Assembly: GCA_900489925.1 (NCBI GenBank)
Contig: UEHQ01000034.1
Span: forward strand, 124,001 to 188,000
Reading direction: 5' to 3'
DNA: 64,000 nucleotides
Source: Hyphomicrobiales bacterium
GTDB lineage: Bacteria; Pseudomonadota; Alphaproteobacteria; Rhizobiales; Rhizobiaceae
Shown here one piece after another: positions 1 through 8,788 of this stretch. Positions within the stretch are counted from its first letter, which is position 1; each line of letters opens with the position of its first letter. Position numbers and translations under genes: made by a program. The notes under the pieces are model-generated. The model ran no database searches, was not told the origin of the DNA, and worked only from the letters and a program-made list of their open reading frames with translations.

Positions 1-721
1 GCCGGTAGCGGTGGCCGGGATAGACCAGCCGCGCGGTGGAGACGATGTGCAGGCCTGACCAGGTGCGACGCCGGATCGTCAGACATGGCTCACTCCGCAG
101 GATCGTCAGAAGCCTGCACTCCCAGGCCTGTGGCATGGCCGCCTCGACGATGTGTTCGGAGCCGCTAAGCGGAGCTGCCGCGGTAAGATAGGCGTTCGGC
201 GTCAACGAGGAGAAATCTTGCTCGAGATAGTCGGGCGCAGCAGCCGGATTGACGAAGCGATCCTCGATCTGCACCGGCACGCCGTTTTCGGCATGGACGA
301 TCAGCGAGTGAAACACCGGTGCGCCGATGTCGAGCTCAAGCGCATCGGCAATCTCGGGAGAGGCCGGCTCTTGGGCAAGAACGATGATCGAAGCGTCGTG
401 CGTGTGGCCGCGTTCGGCGATTTCGTCAGCGATATTACGCACTTCGAAGAGCGCCGAATAGCCCTTGCGCTCGGCCACGAATGATCCAACGCCCTGGATG
501 CGGACCAGCTCGCCTTCGTTGGCGAGTTCGCGTAGCGCGCGGTTGGCGGTCATCTTGCTGACGCCGAGTTCCGAGACGAGCTCGTTTTCGGAGGGTACGC
601 GATGCTTCGGCGGCCACTCGCCGCTGTGGATGCGGTCGAGAATCATCTGCTTGACACCAGCGTAGAGCGGTGCGGTATCGTTTTCCGCAAGCTCGCGCTT
701 CATCTCGCCGGGACGCTTCAT
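1..721 (-). CDS. hutC: HutC-type GntR-family repressor, 3' end cut by window edge
   Basis: Reading the minus strand from the ATG at 721 gives 240 open codons that run off the left edge, so only the last few residues and the stop are missing (HutC proteins are usually about 240-250 residues). Residues about 15-85 form a GntR winged helix-turn-helix (VPSENELVSELGVSKMTAN, then RIQGVGSFVAE); residues about 95-240 match a UTRA effector-binding domain. HutC proteins repress histidine-utilisation genes and are released by urocanate. The gene is divergent from the amino-acid importer and lyase-like gene at 920-5614, its likely targets. A second in-frame ATG lies at 703. Whether the effector is urocanate is uncertain, because the lyase-like neighbour is not a canonical histidase. 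Confidence 0.85.
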   Translation of the reverse strand, partial: MKRPGEMKRELAENDTAPLYAGVKQMILDRIHSGEWPPKHRVPSENELVSELGVSKMTANRALRELANEGELVRIQGVGSFVAERKGYSALFEVRNIADEIAERGHTHDASIIVLAQEPASPEIADALELDIGAPVFHSLIVHAENGVPVQIEDRFVNPAAAPDYLEQDFSSLTPNAYLTAAAPLSGSEHIVEAAMPQAWECRLLTILRSEPCLTIRRRTWSGLHIVSTARLVYPGHRYR

Positions 722-793
722 TGCCTATTCCTTTTGCAGTAGCCGAGTCCGCTCGATAATCTGACTTTCCACTTGCATATCATAAAATATCTC

Positions 794-807
794 ATATGGT
801 ACCATAT
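794..807. promoter_or_regulatory. Candidate HutC operator (14-bp perfect palindrome)
   Basis: The sequence ATATGGTACCATAT is a perfect dyad in the 198-bp region between the divergent hutC-type gene and the importer. A weak -35 (TTGCAT, 773-778) and -10 (TATGGT, 796-801) with 17-bp spacing read toward the importer and overlap the palindrome. A central GT-AC dyad is typical of GntR-family sites. Assignment to this repressor is by position only. Confidence 0.55.
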
Positions 808-919
808 ACAACCTCCCGATTGGAGCTGCTCAACAAAAAAGCGGAACATCGGGCAAGCCGGCGCAGACCGGTATCATTTGGTCGCAAGGTCATCGCCAAT
901 TCAGAGGAGATTTTCATCG

Positions 920-1759
920 ATGAAATTCAACACGCTTCTTCTTTCCAGCGCCATTGCGCTTTCGGTTCTCGCCGCGCCGGTGGCGGCCAAGGATTGGAAG
1001 ACCGCCACCATCACGCTCGAGGGCGCCTATGCGCCTTGGAACATGACCAACGCCGACGGCACGCTTGGTGGCTTTGAGCCGGAGCTCGCCAAGGTTCTCT
1101 GCGAGCGCGCCAAGATCGACTGCAAGCTCGTGGCGTCCGATTGGGACGGCATGATCCCGGCGCTGAATGCCGGCAAGTTCGACGTGATCATGGATGCGCT
1201 GTCGATCACCGAAGACCGCAAGAAGGTCATCGGCTTCACGGTGCCTTACGCGGCAACCCCGGCTGCCTTTGCAACCGCCAAGGATAGTCCGCTGGCAAAC
1301 GCCGCAGGCACAGGCGCAACCATCAAAATGACGCCCGGCCAGACCGGCGTGAAGGAAATCGACGCACTGAAGGAAGCCTTCAAGGGCAAGACGATCGGCA
1401 TCCAGGCCGCAACCGTCTACGCCAAGTTCGTCTATGACAATTTCGGCGACATCGCCGAGATCCGCGAATACAAGACCGGCGCCGACCGCGATCTCGACCT
1501 GCAGAACGGCCGTATCGACCTCGGCTTCGATGACGCGGTCTATTTCGCCAATGCGTTCCAGTCCGCCAACGACTCGCTCGCCTTCACTGGCCCTGAAATC
1601 GTCGGCTCCATCTGGGGCGAGGGTGAAGGCCTTGGTGTTCGCCAGGCCGATACCGACCTGCGCGACAAGCTCAACGAAGCGATCAAGTCGGCTCTTGCCG
1701 ATGGCACCGTCAAGAACCTCTCGATGAAGTGGTTCAAGGTCGACGTCAGCCCGCAATAA
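920..1759 (+). CDS. Polar amino-acid ABC importer, periplasmic binding protein
   Basis: A 279-residue family 3 solute-binding protein (HisJ/ArgT/LAO type). The ATG at 920 is chosen over the longer open frame from 773 because it follows AGAGGAG and begins a clear signal peptide (KFNTLLLSS, hydrophobic core, cut near AAPVAA-KD at residue 20-23). The mature protein contains family features such as GAYAPWN near the start, DWDGMIPAL, DVIMDALSITEDRKK, and IGIQAATVYAKF. It should bind a cationic or aromatic amino acid or a derivative in the periplasm and hand it to the two permeases that follow. First gene of a six-gene run ending at 6785. The ligand cannot be read from the sequence. Confidence 0.88.
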   Translation: MKFNTLLLSSAIALSVLAAPVAAKDWKTATITLEGAYAPWNMTNADGTLGGFEPELAKVLCERAKIDCKLVASDWDGMIPALNAGKFDVIMDALSITEDRKKVIGFTVPYAATPAAFATAKDSPLANAAGTGATIKMTPGQTGVKEIDALKEAFKGKTIGIQAATVYAKFVYDNFGDIAEIREYKTGADRDLDLQNGRIDLGFDDAVYFANAFQSANDSLAFTGPEIVGSIWGEGEGLGVRQADTDLRDKLNEAIKSALADGTVKNLSMKWFKVDVSPQ

Positions 1760-1782
1760 TGCGCTTTCGGCGTAAGCCGGCA

Positions 1783-1812
1783 GTCCCGGTCTCCGGCTTC
1801 CTCGCCGGGGAC
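1783..1812 (+). promoter_or_regulatory. Hairpin between binding-protein and permease genes
   Basis: GTCCCGG (1783-1789) can pair with CCGGGGAC (1805-1812) with one bulge, in the 119-bp gap after the binding-protein stop. No T tract follows, so it looks like an intra-operon stabilising or attenuating hairpin and not a strong terminator. Confidence 0.45.
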
Positions 1813-1878
1813 CGCATGCTATTCTGACACCGTCACGAGAAGGGCGGGCACAAGAAGGACAAGCGTGGGGAACACGGT

Positions 1879-2604
1879 ATGGCAATCTTGCAATTGATTG
1901 GATTCGGCTCCGGTGGCTGGGGCGCGCTGCTTCTGCTCGCCGCGCTGATGACGCTCTGCGTAACGGCAACGGCGCTGGCGATCGGCGCCGTTCTCGGCGC
2001 GATCATCGCAGCGGCAAAGCTCTCCGGGCAGCCGATCCTGATCGCGCTCGGCAACGTCTACACAACGGTGTTTCGCGGCGTGCCGGAACTGCTGATCATT
2101 TACCTGATCTATTTCGGCGGCTCGTCAGCCGTGACCTCGATCGGCAAGGCGATGGGCTATGAGGGCTTTCTCGGGATGCCCTCGTTCATCGCGGGTGCGC
2201 TGGCCGTCGGCATCATCTCGGGGGCCTACCAGGCGGAGGTCTTTCGCGGTTCCTTTCTCGCGATTTCCAGGGGGGAACTCGAGGCGGCATCGGCGATCGG
2301 AATGCCCCGGCGGCTTCGCTTTCGCCGGATCATCATCCCGCAAGTTCTCCGACTGGCTATTCCCGGTCTCGGTAACGTCTGGCAGCTCAGCCTCAAGGAC
2401 TCGGCACTGATTTCGGTGACCGGCCTCGCGGAGCTGATGCGCACCAGCCAGGTCGCTGCCGGCTCCACGCGCCAGTATTTCCTCTTCTTCATCGTCGGCG
2501 GCATTCTCTATCTCGTCCTGACCAGCCTGTCCGACCGGGTCTTCAACGGTGCCGAGCGGCGAGCCAATCGCAGCATGCCGACGGCCGCCATGGGCAAGGC
2601 GTGA
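1879..2604 (+). CDS. Polar amino-acid ABC importer, permease (HisQ/GlnP type)
   Basis: A 241-residue inner-membrane protein with about five hydrophobic segments. The family hallmark EAA loop is present (GELEAASAIGMPRRLRFRRI, about residues 133-152), which docks on the ATPase. The stretch FRGVPELLIIYLIYFG (about 65-80) is typical of HisQ/HisM permeases. It follows the binding protein by 119 bp, including the hairpin, and is followed after 10 bp by a second permease, so the pair should form the heterodimeric membrane channel of one importer. Confidence 0.88.
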   Translation: MAILQLIGFGSGGWGALLLLAALMTLCVTATALAIGAVLGAIIAAAKLSGQPILIALGNVYTTVFRGVPELLIIYLIYFGGSSAVTSIGKAMGYEGFLGMPSFIAGALAVGIISGAYQAEVFRGSFLAISRGELEAASAIGMPRRLRFRRIIIPQVLRLAIPGLGNVWQLSLKDSALISVTGLAELMRTSQVAAGSTRQYFLFFIVGGILYLVLTSLSDRVFNGAERRANRSMPTAAMGKA

Positions 2605-2614
2605 GGATCGCACA

Positions 2615-3319
2615 ATGGATTTCGCTTTTCTTTCCCAGACCATGATGACCCTGCTCAAGGCCGTTCCGATGACCTTGGCGCTATTTTCGCTTTCGGTCTT
2701 CTTCGGCGGTATTCTTGCCCTTCTGATCGTGTGGATGCGCGTCGGCGGAAATCCGATCCTGTCGGCGATCGCCAAGGGCTACATCTTCGTCTTTCGCGGC
2801 TCGCCGCTGCTCATCCAGATGTTTCTGGTGTTCTACGGCCTCGGCCAGTTCGGCTTCATCCGCTATTCGTTCCTGTGGCCGTTTCTGCGTGAGCCTTTCG
2901 TCTGTGCCGTCCTCTCCTTGGCGCTCTGCACCGGAGGCTATTCAGCCGAAATCTTCCGTGGCGGCATTCGCGCCGTCTCCCCCCGCGAAATCGAGGCAGC
3001 CCGCTCGATCGGCATGTCGGGGGCTCTCCTCGTGCGGCGTATCCTTGCGCCGATCGCTTTCCGCCATGCACTCCCGGCCTATTCGACCGAGATCGTGCTG
3101 ATGATGAAATCGACCGCGCTGGCAAGCCTTGTCACGGTCTGGGAGGTCACGGGCGTCGCCCAGCGGCTGATTTCGCAGACCTATCGGACGATGGAAGTCT
3201 TTCTGTGCGCCGCCATCATCTACCTCGTTCTCAACTTCATCATTCTGCAGGCGATGTCCCTGCTCGAATACTCGCTCTCGCGCCACCGCCGCGCCATTCC
3301 GCCGGCACTGAAGGCGTAA
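2615..3319 (+). CDS. Polar amino-acid ABC importer, permease (HisM type)
   Basis: A 234-residue permease of the same family as its upstream neighbour. The start at 2615 gives [10 protein letters not shown] and lies 10 bp after the upstream stop, preceded by GAGGATCG; the open frame extends upstream to 2549 but that part overlaps the previous gene. Visible motifs: [19 protein letters not shown] (about 55-73) and the EAA loop [20 protein letters not shown] (about 123-142). Expected partner of the 1879-2604 permease and of the ATPase at 3348. Confidence 0.88.
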   Translation: MDFAFLSQTMMTLLKAVPMTLALFSLSVFFGGILALLIVWMRVGGNPILSAIAKGYIFVFRGSPLLIQMFLVFYGLGQFGFIRYSFLWPFLREPFVCAVLSLALCTGGYSAEIFRGGIRAVSPREIEAARSIGMSGALLVRRILAPIAFRHALPAYSTEIVLMMKSTALASLVTVWEVTGVAQRLISQTYRTMEVFLCAAIIYLVLNFIILQAMSLLEYSLSRHRRAIPPALKA

Positions 3320-3347
3320 GATCAAAACGAACACGATTGGAGCTTTC

Positions 3348-4124
3348 ATGCCTGGCGTAACCCGACTTTCGGTCCGCAACATTCGCAAGAGCTTCGGTAC
3401 GCACGAAGTTCTGCGCGGGATTTCTCTCGACGCACAGGACGGCGACGTCATTTCCCTGCTCGGCGCCTCCGGCTCCGGCAAGTCGACCTTCTTGCGCTGC
3501 ATCAACCTTTTGGAAATAGCATCCGACGGCGACATCTTCGTCGACGGCGAAGAGATCCGCATGATTCACAAGGGCGGCGTTAGCCGGCCGGCGAGCCAGA
3601 AGCAGGTGGATCATATTCGCTCCGAACTCGGCATGGTCTTCCAGTCGTTCAATCTCTGGTCCCACATGACCATCCTGCAGAATGTGATCGAGGGGCCCGT
3701 CCACGTTCTCAAGCGGCCACGCGCAGAAGCCATCGCCGAAGCCGAGGCCCTTCTCGAAAAGGTGGGTATTGCCGACAAGCGGCATGCCTATCCCGCGCAT
3801 CTGTCCGGCGGCCAGCAACAGCGTGCGGCCATTGCGCGCGCGCTTGCCATGAAACCGAAGGTGATGCTCTTCGACGAGCCCACCTCGGCGCTCGACCCGG
3901 AGCTCGTCGGCGAAGTGCTGCGCGTCATGCGCGCCCTTGCCGAGGAAGGCATGACCATGCTGGTGGTGACGCATGAGATGAGCTTTGCCCGCAATGTCTC
4001 CAACCGCGTCGTCTTCATGAAGGAAGGGCTGGTCGAAAGCAGCGGTGCGCCTGATGAGATGTTCGGCGGCGGCGCGTCGCCGGCCTTCCGCCAGTTCATC
4101 GGCCATTTCGGAAACGGACAATGA
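3348..4124 (+). CDS. Polar amino-acid ABC importer, ATP-binding protein (HisP type)
   Basis: A 258-residue ABC ATPase. Walker A is GASGSGKST (residues 39-47), the signature is LSGGQQQR, Walker B is [12 protein letters not shown], followed by the H-loop in VVTHEMSFA. The spacing FLRCINLLE after Walker A is typical of polar amino-acid ATPases. It powers the importer formed with the two preceding permeases. Its stop overlaps the start of the lyase-like gene in ATGA (4121-4124), so uptake and breakdown are translationally coupled. Confidence 0.9.
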   Translation: MPGVTRLSVRNIRKSFGTHEVLRGISLDAQDGDVISLLGASGSGKSTFLRCINLLEIASDGDIFVDGEEIRMIHKGGVSRPASQKQVDHIRSELGMVFQSFNLWSHMTILQNVIEGPVHVLKRPRAEAIAEAEALLEKVGIADKRHAYPAHLSGGQQQRAAIARALAMKPKVMLFDEPTSALDPELVGEVLRVMRALAEEGMTMLVVTHEMSFARNVSNRVVFMKEGLVESSGAPDEMFGGGASPAFRQFIGHFGNGQ

Positions 4125-5614
4125 CCATCAGCATCGAGGGGACGCTAGGCTGGCGCGAGATCGCGCGGGTCGGCATGGGAGAAGAGCTTGCCCTTTCGCA
4201 AGGTGCCTGGGACCGCGTGGACAATGCCAGCCGCATCGTCGAACGCATCGTCGAAACCGGCGTGCGTGCCTACGGCGTCAACACCGGCGTCGGGGCTTTG
4301 TCGGACACCGTCGTCGACCGCGCTTCACAGAGCCGGCTGTCGCGCAATATTATCCTCAGCCATGCCTGCGGCGTTGGTCCCCTGCTCGAGGCCCGCGAGG
4401 TCCGCGCGATTATTGCAGCGCAGGTCGCCAATTTCGCGCACGGACATTCCGGCGTACGTCAGGAAATCCTTCGGCATCTCCTGACGTTTCTCGCCAAGGA
4501 CTGCATTCCCGAAGTGCCGTCGAAGGGATCCACCGGCTACCTCACCCACAACGCCCATACGGCGCTGGTTCTGATCGGTGAGGGGCGCGCTCGCGTTGCG
4601 GGTCGGTCCCTGAATGGCCGTGACGCACTGGACGCCATCGGTCTGCAACCCTTGGTTCTTGGCGCCAAGGAAGGGCTGAGCCTTGTCAACGGCACAGCCT
4701 GCGCAACGGGGCTCTCCAGCGTCGCAATGGCGCGGGCCGAACGGCTCCTGGACTGGGCCGACGCGATTGCCGCGCTGACGCTTGAGGCGGTCGGCTGCCA
4801 GATGGCCGCATTCGACGAGGCCGTGCTTGCCCTTCGTCCGTCGCCTGGCATTGCAAAGGTCGGCGCGTCGCTGCGCCATCGCCTCGAGGGCAGCGGCCTG
4901 ATTGCCGCTGCAATCGGCCGGCGCACCCAGGATGCGCTGAGCCTGCGCTCGGTGCCGCATGCCCACGGCGCGGCCCGCGATGTGTTCGAGCGGTCTGGCG
5001 AGGTGGTCGATCAGGAGCTGGCCTCCGTTACCGATAACCCGGCCGTTTCCGGGACAGCCGACAACCCGGTTGTCTCCTCCGAGGCGCATGCCGTCGCGCC
5101 GGCTTTGGCGCAGGCTGCCGACAGCCTAGCTATTGCCTTGGCGCAGATCGCCGCGATGAGCGAGCGACGGATGGACCGCCTGGTCAATCCGCTGGTCAGC
5201 GGTCTGCCGCCGTTTCTCGCCAGTGATGCCGGAAGCAATTCCGGCTTCATGATTGCGCAATACACGGCGGCAGCGCTCAGCAATGAAAACCGCCGCCTTG
5301 CAGCGCCCGCAGCGCTCGATGGCGGCCTAACCTCCGGCTTGCAGGAGGACTTTCTCGCCCATCCGACGGCGGCAGCCAACAAGCTGCTCTCGGTGATCGA
5401 CAATGCCGAATACATCCTTGCGATCGAACTGATGGCAGCCGCCCAGGCGCACGACTTTCTGGCGCCGGCTGCATCACGCGCCCGTGGGACCGATGCCGTT
5501 CACGCGGTTGCGCGCGCTGCCGTTTCGCATTACGCGGATGACCGCCCCCTGTCCGGCGATATGGAAAGGCTGCGAACGCTCATCGCAGACACCGTGCCAC
5601 CAGCAGCAGCTTGA
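4121..5614 (+). CDS. Aromatic amino-acid lyase family protein (HutH-like) without the canonical MIO triad
   Basis: A 497-residue protein of the histidine/phenylalanine ammonia-lyase fold. Family landmarks are kept: AYGVNTGVG (Tyr), NIILSHACG (His), [11 protein letters not shown] (Asn), QDALSLR (Gln and Arg), and [14 protein letters not shown]. However, the Ala-Ser-Gly that cyclises to the MIO electrophile in classical histidases is replaced: residues 136-144 read GSTGYLTHN, giving Ser137-Thr138-Gly139. The histidase Tyr280 position is Leu273. So it may act without MIO, or on a different substrate from histidine. It shares an ATGA overlap with the importer ATPase and is 10 bp from a flavoprotein oxidase. 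Membership of the fold is clear; the reaction is not. Confidence 0.85.
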   Translation: MTISIEGTLGWREIARVGMGEELALSQGAWDRVDNASRIVERIVETGVRAYGVNTGVGALSDTVVDRASQSRLSRNIILSHACGVGPLLEAREVRAIIAAQVANFAHGHSGVRQEILRHLLTFLAKDCIPEVPSKGSTGYLTHNAHTALVLIGEGRARVAGRSLNGRDALDAIGLQPLVLGAKEGLSLVNGTACATGLSSVAMARAERLLDWADAIAALTLEAVGCQMAAFDEAVLALRPSPGIAKVGASLRHRLEGSGLIAAAIGRRTQDALSLRSVPHAHGAARDVFERSGEVVDQELASVTDNPAVSGTADNPVVSSEAHAVAPALAQAADSLAIALAQIAAMSERRMDRLVNPLVSGLPPFLASDAGSNSGFMIAQYTAAALSNENRRLAAPAALDGGLTSGLQEDFLAHPTAAANKLLSVIDNAEYILAIELMAAAQAHDFLAPAASRARGTDAVHAVARAAVSHYADDRPLSGDMERLRTLIADTVPPAAA

Positions 5615-5624
5615 AGGAACTCAC

Positions 5625-6785
5625 ATGACCGCAGAATATGATGTCGCCGTGATCGGCCTTGGCGCGATGGGAAGCGCCGCCCTTGCCTTTCTTTCGGCGC
5701 GTGGCGTCAAGACGATCGGTATCGATGCCTATTTCCCGGCCCATGCCTTGAGTTCATCGCACGGAGACAGCCGCCTTATCCGCCTCGGCTACTTCGAGGA
5801 TCCTTCCTATGTGCCGCTGCTGCGCCGCGCCTATCAGAACTGGCGTGCGCTGGAGGCGCGGCTTCGCAGCGATATCCTGACGATCACTGGCGTCCTGCAG
5901 ATCGGCGCTCCCGACAGCAAGATCGTCACCGGCACCCGCGCGTCATGCGCGATGCACGGTCTCGCCCATGAGGTGTTGGACAAGGCGGAGACGGCGCGTC
6001 GCTTTCCGGCCTTCCAGCTCGACAGCGACGATATCGCGGTTCTCGATCCGCAGGGCGGCTATCTCAGGCCGGAAGCAGCCGTGATGGGTTATATCAAACT
6101 CGCCGCCGAAGACGGTGCCGTTCTGCATTTTGGCGAGCGTGTCAGCGCGATCGAGCCCGACGATGGCGGTGTGACCATCCTTTCGGCGGCTGGGCGCTAC
6201 CGGGCTCGCAAGGTCATCGTGGCAACGGGATCATGGATCGCCGAGCTGGCGCCAACGTTGAAGGCGCATGCCGTTCCCATCCGTCAGGTTGTCGCCTGGT
6301 ACCAGCCGCGCGACGGCTTCGCCACGGAGCCGCACCGGATGCCGTGTTTCCTCCGGGACGAGGGATCGGATGGCTCGTATTTCGGCTTTCCGGCGATCGG
6401 TGGCGATGGTGTGAAAGTCGGTCGACATGCGCATTTTCGTGAGCCGATCGATCCGAACCAGCCGAATCCTGTGGTCAACGATGCCGACACGGCACTCCTC
6501 GACGGCTTCATCGCCAAGCGCGTGCCGGCTGCCGCCGGTTTACGGGTCAATGCCGTGACCTGCCGCTACACGATGTTGCCGAGCGAGGATTTTCTGCTCG
6601 ACTTCCTTCCCGGCAATTCGAATGTCGTCGTCGCGTCTCCGTGCTCCGGCCATGGCTTCAAGTTCACCAGCGTCGTCGGGGAAATCCTTGCGGACCTCGC
6701 CCTGGACGGAGGCACGGCCCTGCCGACGGATGCCTTCACTTTTGCCGCGATGGACCGTTTCATCGAAAGCCGAAAAGCGGCCTGA
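5625..6785 (+). CDS. solA: FAD-dependent oxidoreductase, SolA / monomeric sarcosine oxidase family
   Basis: A 386-residue DAO-family flavoprotein, the usual length for N-methyltryptophan or monomeric sarcosine oxidases. The start at 5625 follows GAAGGAACTCAC and puts the dinucleotide-binding motif IGLGAMGS near the N-terminus. SHGDSRLIRLGYFEDPSYV (about residues 45-63) and SGHGFKFTSVVGE near the C-terminus match the family. Cys313 in TCRYT sits where sarcosine oxidase attaches FAD covalently. Such enzymes demethylate or oxidise secondary amines to give an aldehyde, amine and H2O2. Ten bp after the lyase-like gene, it suggests that the imported substrate is N-methylated or becomes a secondary amine. 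The exact substrate is not shown. Confidence 0.8.
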   Translation: MTAEYDVAVIGLGAMGSAALAFLSARGVKTIGIDAYFPAHALSSSHGDSRLIRLGYFEDPSYVPLLRRAYQNWRALEARLRSDILTITGVLQIGAPDSKIVTGTRASCAMHGLAHEVLDKAETARRFPAFQLDSDDIAVLDPQGGYLRPEAAVMGYIKLAAEDGAVLHFGERVSAIEPDDGGVTILSAAGRYRARKVIVATGSWIAELAPTLKAHAVPIRQVVAWYQPRDGFATEPHRMPCFLRDEGSDGSYFGFPAIGGDGVKVGRHAHFREPIDPNQPNPVVNDADTALLDGFIAKRVPAAAGLRVNAVTCRYTMLPSEDFLLDFLPGNSNVVVASPCSGHGFKFTSVVGEILADLALDGGTALPTDAFTFAAMDRFIESRKAA

Positions 6786-6791
6786 TCCGTG

Positions 6792-7865
6792 TCACTCGCA
6801 GCGCACTCCGGTCGAAGGATCGAACAGGTGCACGGCCTCCGGGTCGAACGCTAGCGTCAGCGGTTCGCCGCTCACTACCTGGGTGCGTGGCGGAAGCGCC
6901 GCCATCAGGCGCTGCGAGCCTGCAAAGGCAGTCACCACCAGCTCAGGGCCCGTCAACTCGGCGACCTCGCATTTGGCCGTAATGGACGAGCCGTCCCCAC
7001 CAAGGCGAAGCGCTTCCGGTCGAATGCCAAGAACGAGCTTGTGGCCATTGTTAAGGTTCGCTTTCACCGTTGTCGGTACCGGCAGGACGCTGTCGCCGCC
7101 GTCGATCTGTAACTGGCCGTCGCGGACGGTGACGTTCAGCAAGTTCATCGGCGGAGCGCCGACGAAGGTGGCGACATAGAGGGTCGCAGGACGATTGTAG
7201 ATCTCCTCGGGCGTCGCGAGTTGTTCGATGCGACCGTCCCGCATCACGGCGATACGGGTGGCAAGCGTCATCGCCTCGATCTGGTCGTGCGTGACGTAAA
7301 CCACGGTCGTCTTCAGCATCTGGTGCAGACGCTTCAGCTCGGTGCGCATTTCCATGCGCAGCTTCGCGTCGAGGTTGGATAGCGGTTCATCGAAAAGAAA
7401 AACCTGCGGCTTGCGCACGAGCGCGCGGCCGATCGCGACGCGCTGCCGCTGGCCGCCCGAAAGCTGGCTTGGCTTGCGGTCCAGCAGGTTTTCAATCTGC
7501 AGCAATCTGGCCGCCTCGCGCACTGCCTTATCACGCACGTCCGCGGCGACTTTGCGCATTTCGAGACCGAAGCCAATATTCCGGTGCACGGTCAGGTTCG
7601 GGTAAAGCGCGTAGGACTGAAACACCATGGCGATGTCGCGATCCTTCGGGTGCACCCCGAGGATCGAACGTCCGCCGATCCTGATGTCGCCGCTCGTCGC
7701 CTCGGCAAGTCCGGCGATGATGTTGAGCAGCGTGGACTTGCCACAGCCGGACGATCCGAGCAGGACAAGGAATTCGCCACTCTCGAGCGCGATATCGATG
7801 CCTTTCAGCGTTTCGACCTCGCCGTAGGTCTTGCGAATAGTCTGGATTTCAAGCGCGCTCATCAA
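6792..7865 (-). CDS. Carbohydrate ABC importer ATPase (UgpC/MalK type)
   Basis: A 357-residue ATPase with a nucleotide-binding domain and a C-terminal regulatory OB (TOBE) domain. Walker A is GSSGCGKST (37-45), signature LSGGQRQR, Walker B VFLFDEPLSNLD, H-loop VVYVTHDQIEAM. It is the last gene of the minus-strand operon 12849 to 6792 and overlaps the kinase by 4 bp in ATGA. It should drive the two permeases at 9808-11537. MalK-type ATPases can serve several importers, so it might also power the ATPase-less importer at 51173-54332; that is inference. It is convergent with the flavoprotein gene, 6 bp away. Confidence 0.9.
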   Translation of the reverse strand: MMSALEIQTIRKTYGEVETLKGIDIALESGEFLVLLGSSGCGKSTLLNIIAGLAEATSGDIRIGGRSILGVHPKDRDIAMVFQSYALYPNLTVHRNIGFGLEMRKVAADVRDKAVREAARLLQIENLLDRKPSQLSGGQRQRVAIGRALVRKPQVFLFDEPLSNLDAKLRMEMRTELKRLHQMLKTTVVYVTHDQIEAMTLATRIAVMRDGRIEQLATPEEIYNRPATLYVATFVGAPPMNLLNVTVRDGQLQIDGGDSVLPVPTTVKANLNNGHKLVLGIRPEALRLGGDGSSITAKCEVAELTGPELVVTAFAGSQRLMAALPPRTQVVSGEPLTLAFDPEAVHLFDPSTGVRCE

Positions 7866-8788
7866 ACGGCCTCTTCGGAAACGGCAGATCCGCCATATGA
7901 ACGGGGAAGGGTGGATATGGCGCGCGAGGCAACCCGTGTGCCCACCTGCAAGCAGGCGGCAAGCGGTTTGTCGGCGGCAAGTGCAGCGAGGAACCCGGCG
8001 TTAAAGACATCGCCGGCGCCAATCGTATCCACGACCTTCACCACGGGTGCGTCGACGGAAAACAACTGGCCGTCTGGGCCGATCGCAAGCGCTCCATCCG
8101 GGCCGCGCTTGACCACGACGATTGCGCCTTCGGGCATGTGCGACCTGATTTCACGCGCGGCTTCGATCGGATCATCAAGGCCGGCGAGCGTCGTCGACTC
8201 GACCTCGTTGAGGAGCGCGATACCGCAGCGCGAGAGCCAGCGTCGGGTAGCGGCGCAATTTTTGTCCGTCCAGCCATCCAGCGGCCAGCCGGTATCGAGC
8301 GCCATCGTGATCTGGTGCTGTGTCGCCCAGTCGAAGAGTTCATCGTAGGCATTGGTCAGGTCGTCCGTCAGAAACGAGCCGCAGAGAAGCCCGTAGCCAC
8401 CGGAAAGCGTGGCGCCATCGAGAACAGCGAAAACATCCGCGAGGCTGAAACGCGGAAGGTGGCCACGGGTCGTGAAGAAGGTGCGCTCGCCGTCCGGATG
8501 CGTGATGCCGACGGACAGCGTCGTACCTTCCGGTCTGATCGGCCATCTGGCGGCTCTATTGCCGAAGGCTTCGCTCAGCCAGCGCCCGAACTGGTCACTT
8601 CCGACATTGGCAGCAATCTCGAAATTGATGCCAAGCGCCTCCCAGGCGAGCGCGCTGTTTCCGGCAGACCCGCCAACTCGCAACTCGTCGTGATCGACAA
8701 TGATTTCCGTGCCGGCCTTCGGCCAGGGTGCCGCGGGGCCGAGGATGAGGTCGACATTGACGTTGCCGATGACAGCTAGCGGCCGCAT
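7862..8788 (-). CDS. PfkB-family sugar kinase
   Basis: A 308-residue ribokinase/PfkB-family kinase. It begins MRPLAVIGNVNVDLILGPAA, the usual opening, has the glycine-rich region GGSAGNSALAWEALG (about 40-54), and ends with the second PfkB signature DTIGAGDVFNAGFLA that carries the catalytic Asp. It should phosphorylate a furanose-type sugar or a sugar conjugate in the cytoplasm. It sits directly between a SIS-domain protein and the importer ATPase. A PfkB kinase plus SIS protein is the arrangement of fructosamine (Amadori product) operons such as frl, as well as of some amino-sugar operons. Confidence 0.85.
   Translation of the reverse strand: MRPLAVIGNVNVDLILGPAAPWPKAGTEIIVDHDELRVGGSAGNSALAWEALGINFEIAANVGSDQFGRWLSEAFGNRAARWPIRPEGTTLSVGITHPDGERTFFTTRGHLPRFSLADVFAVLDGATLSGGYGLLCGSFLTDDLTNAYDELFDWATQHQITMALDTGWPLDGWTDKNCAATRRWLSRCGIALLNEVESTTLAGLDDPIEAAREIRSHMPEGAIVVVKRGPDGALAIGPDGQLFSVDAPVVKVVDTIGAGDVFNAGFLAALAADKPLAACLQVGTRVASRAISTLPRSYGGSAVSEEAV

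Noticed and set aside
914-1969. A 351-codon minus-strand frame opposite the first binding protein
   Set aside because: It is antisense to a well-supported gene, lacks family motifs and has the skewed composition of shadow frames in GC-rich DNA.
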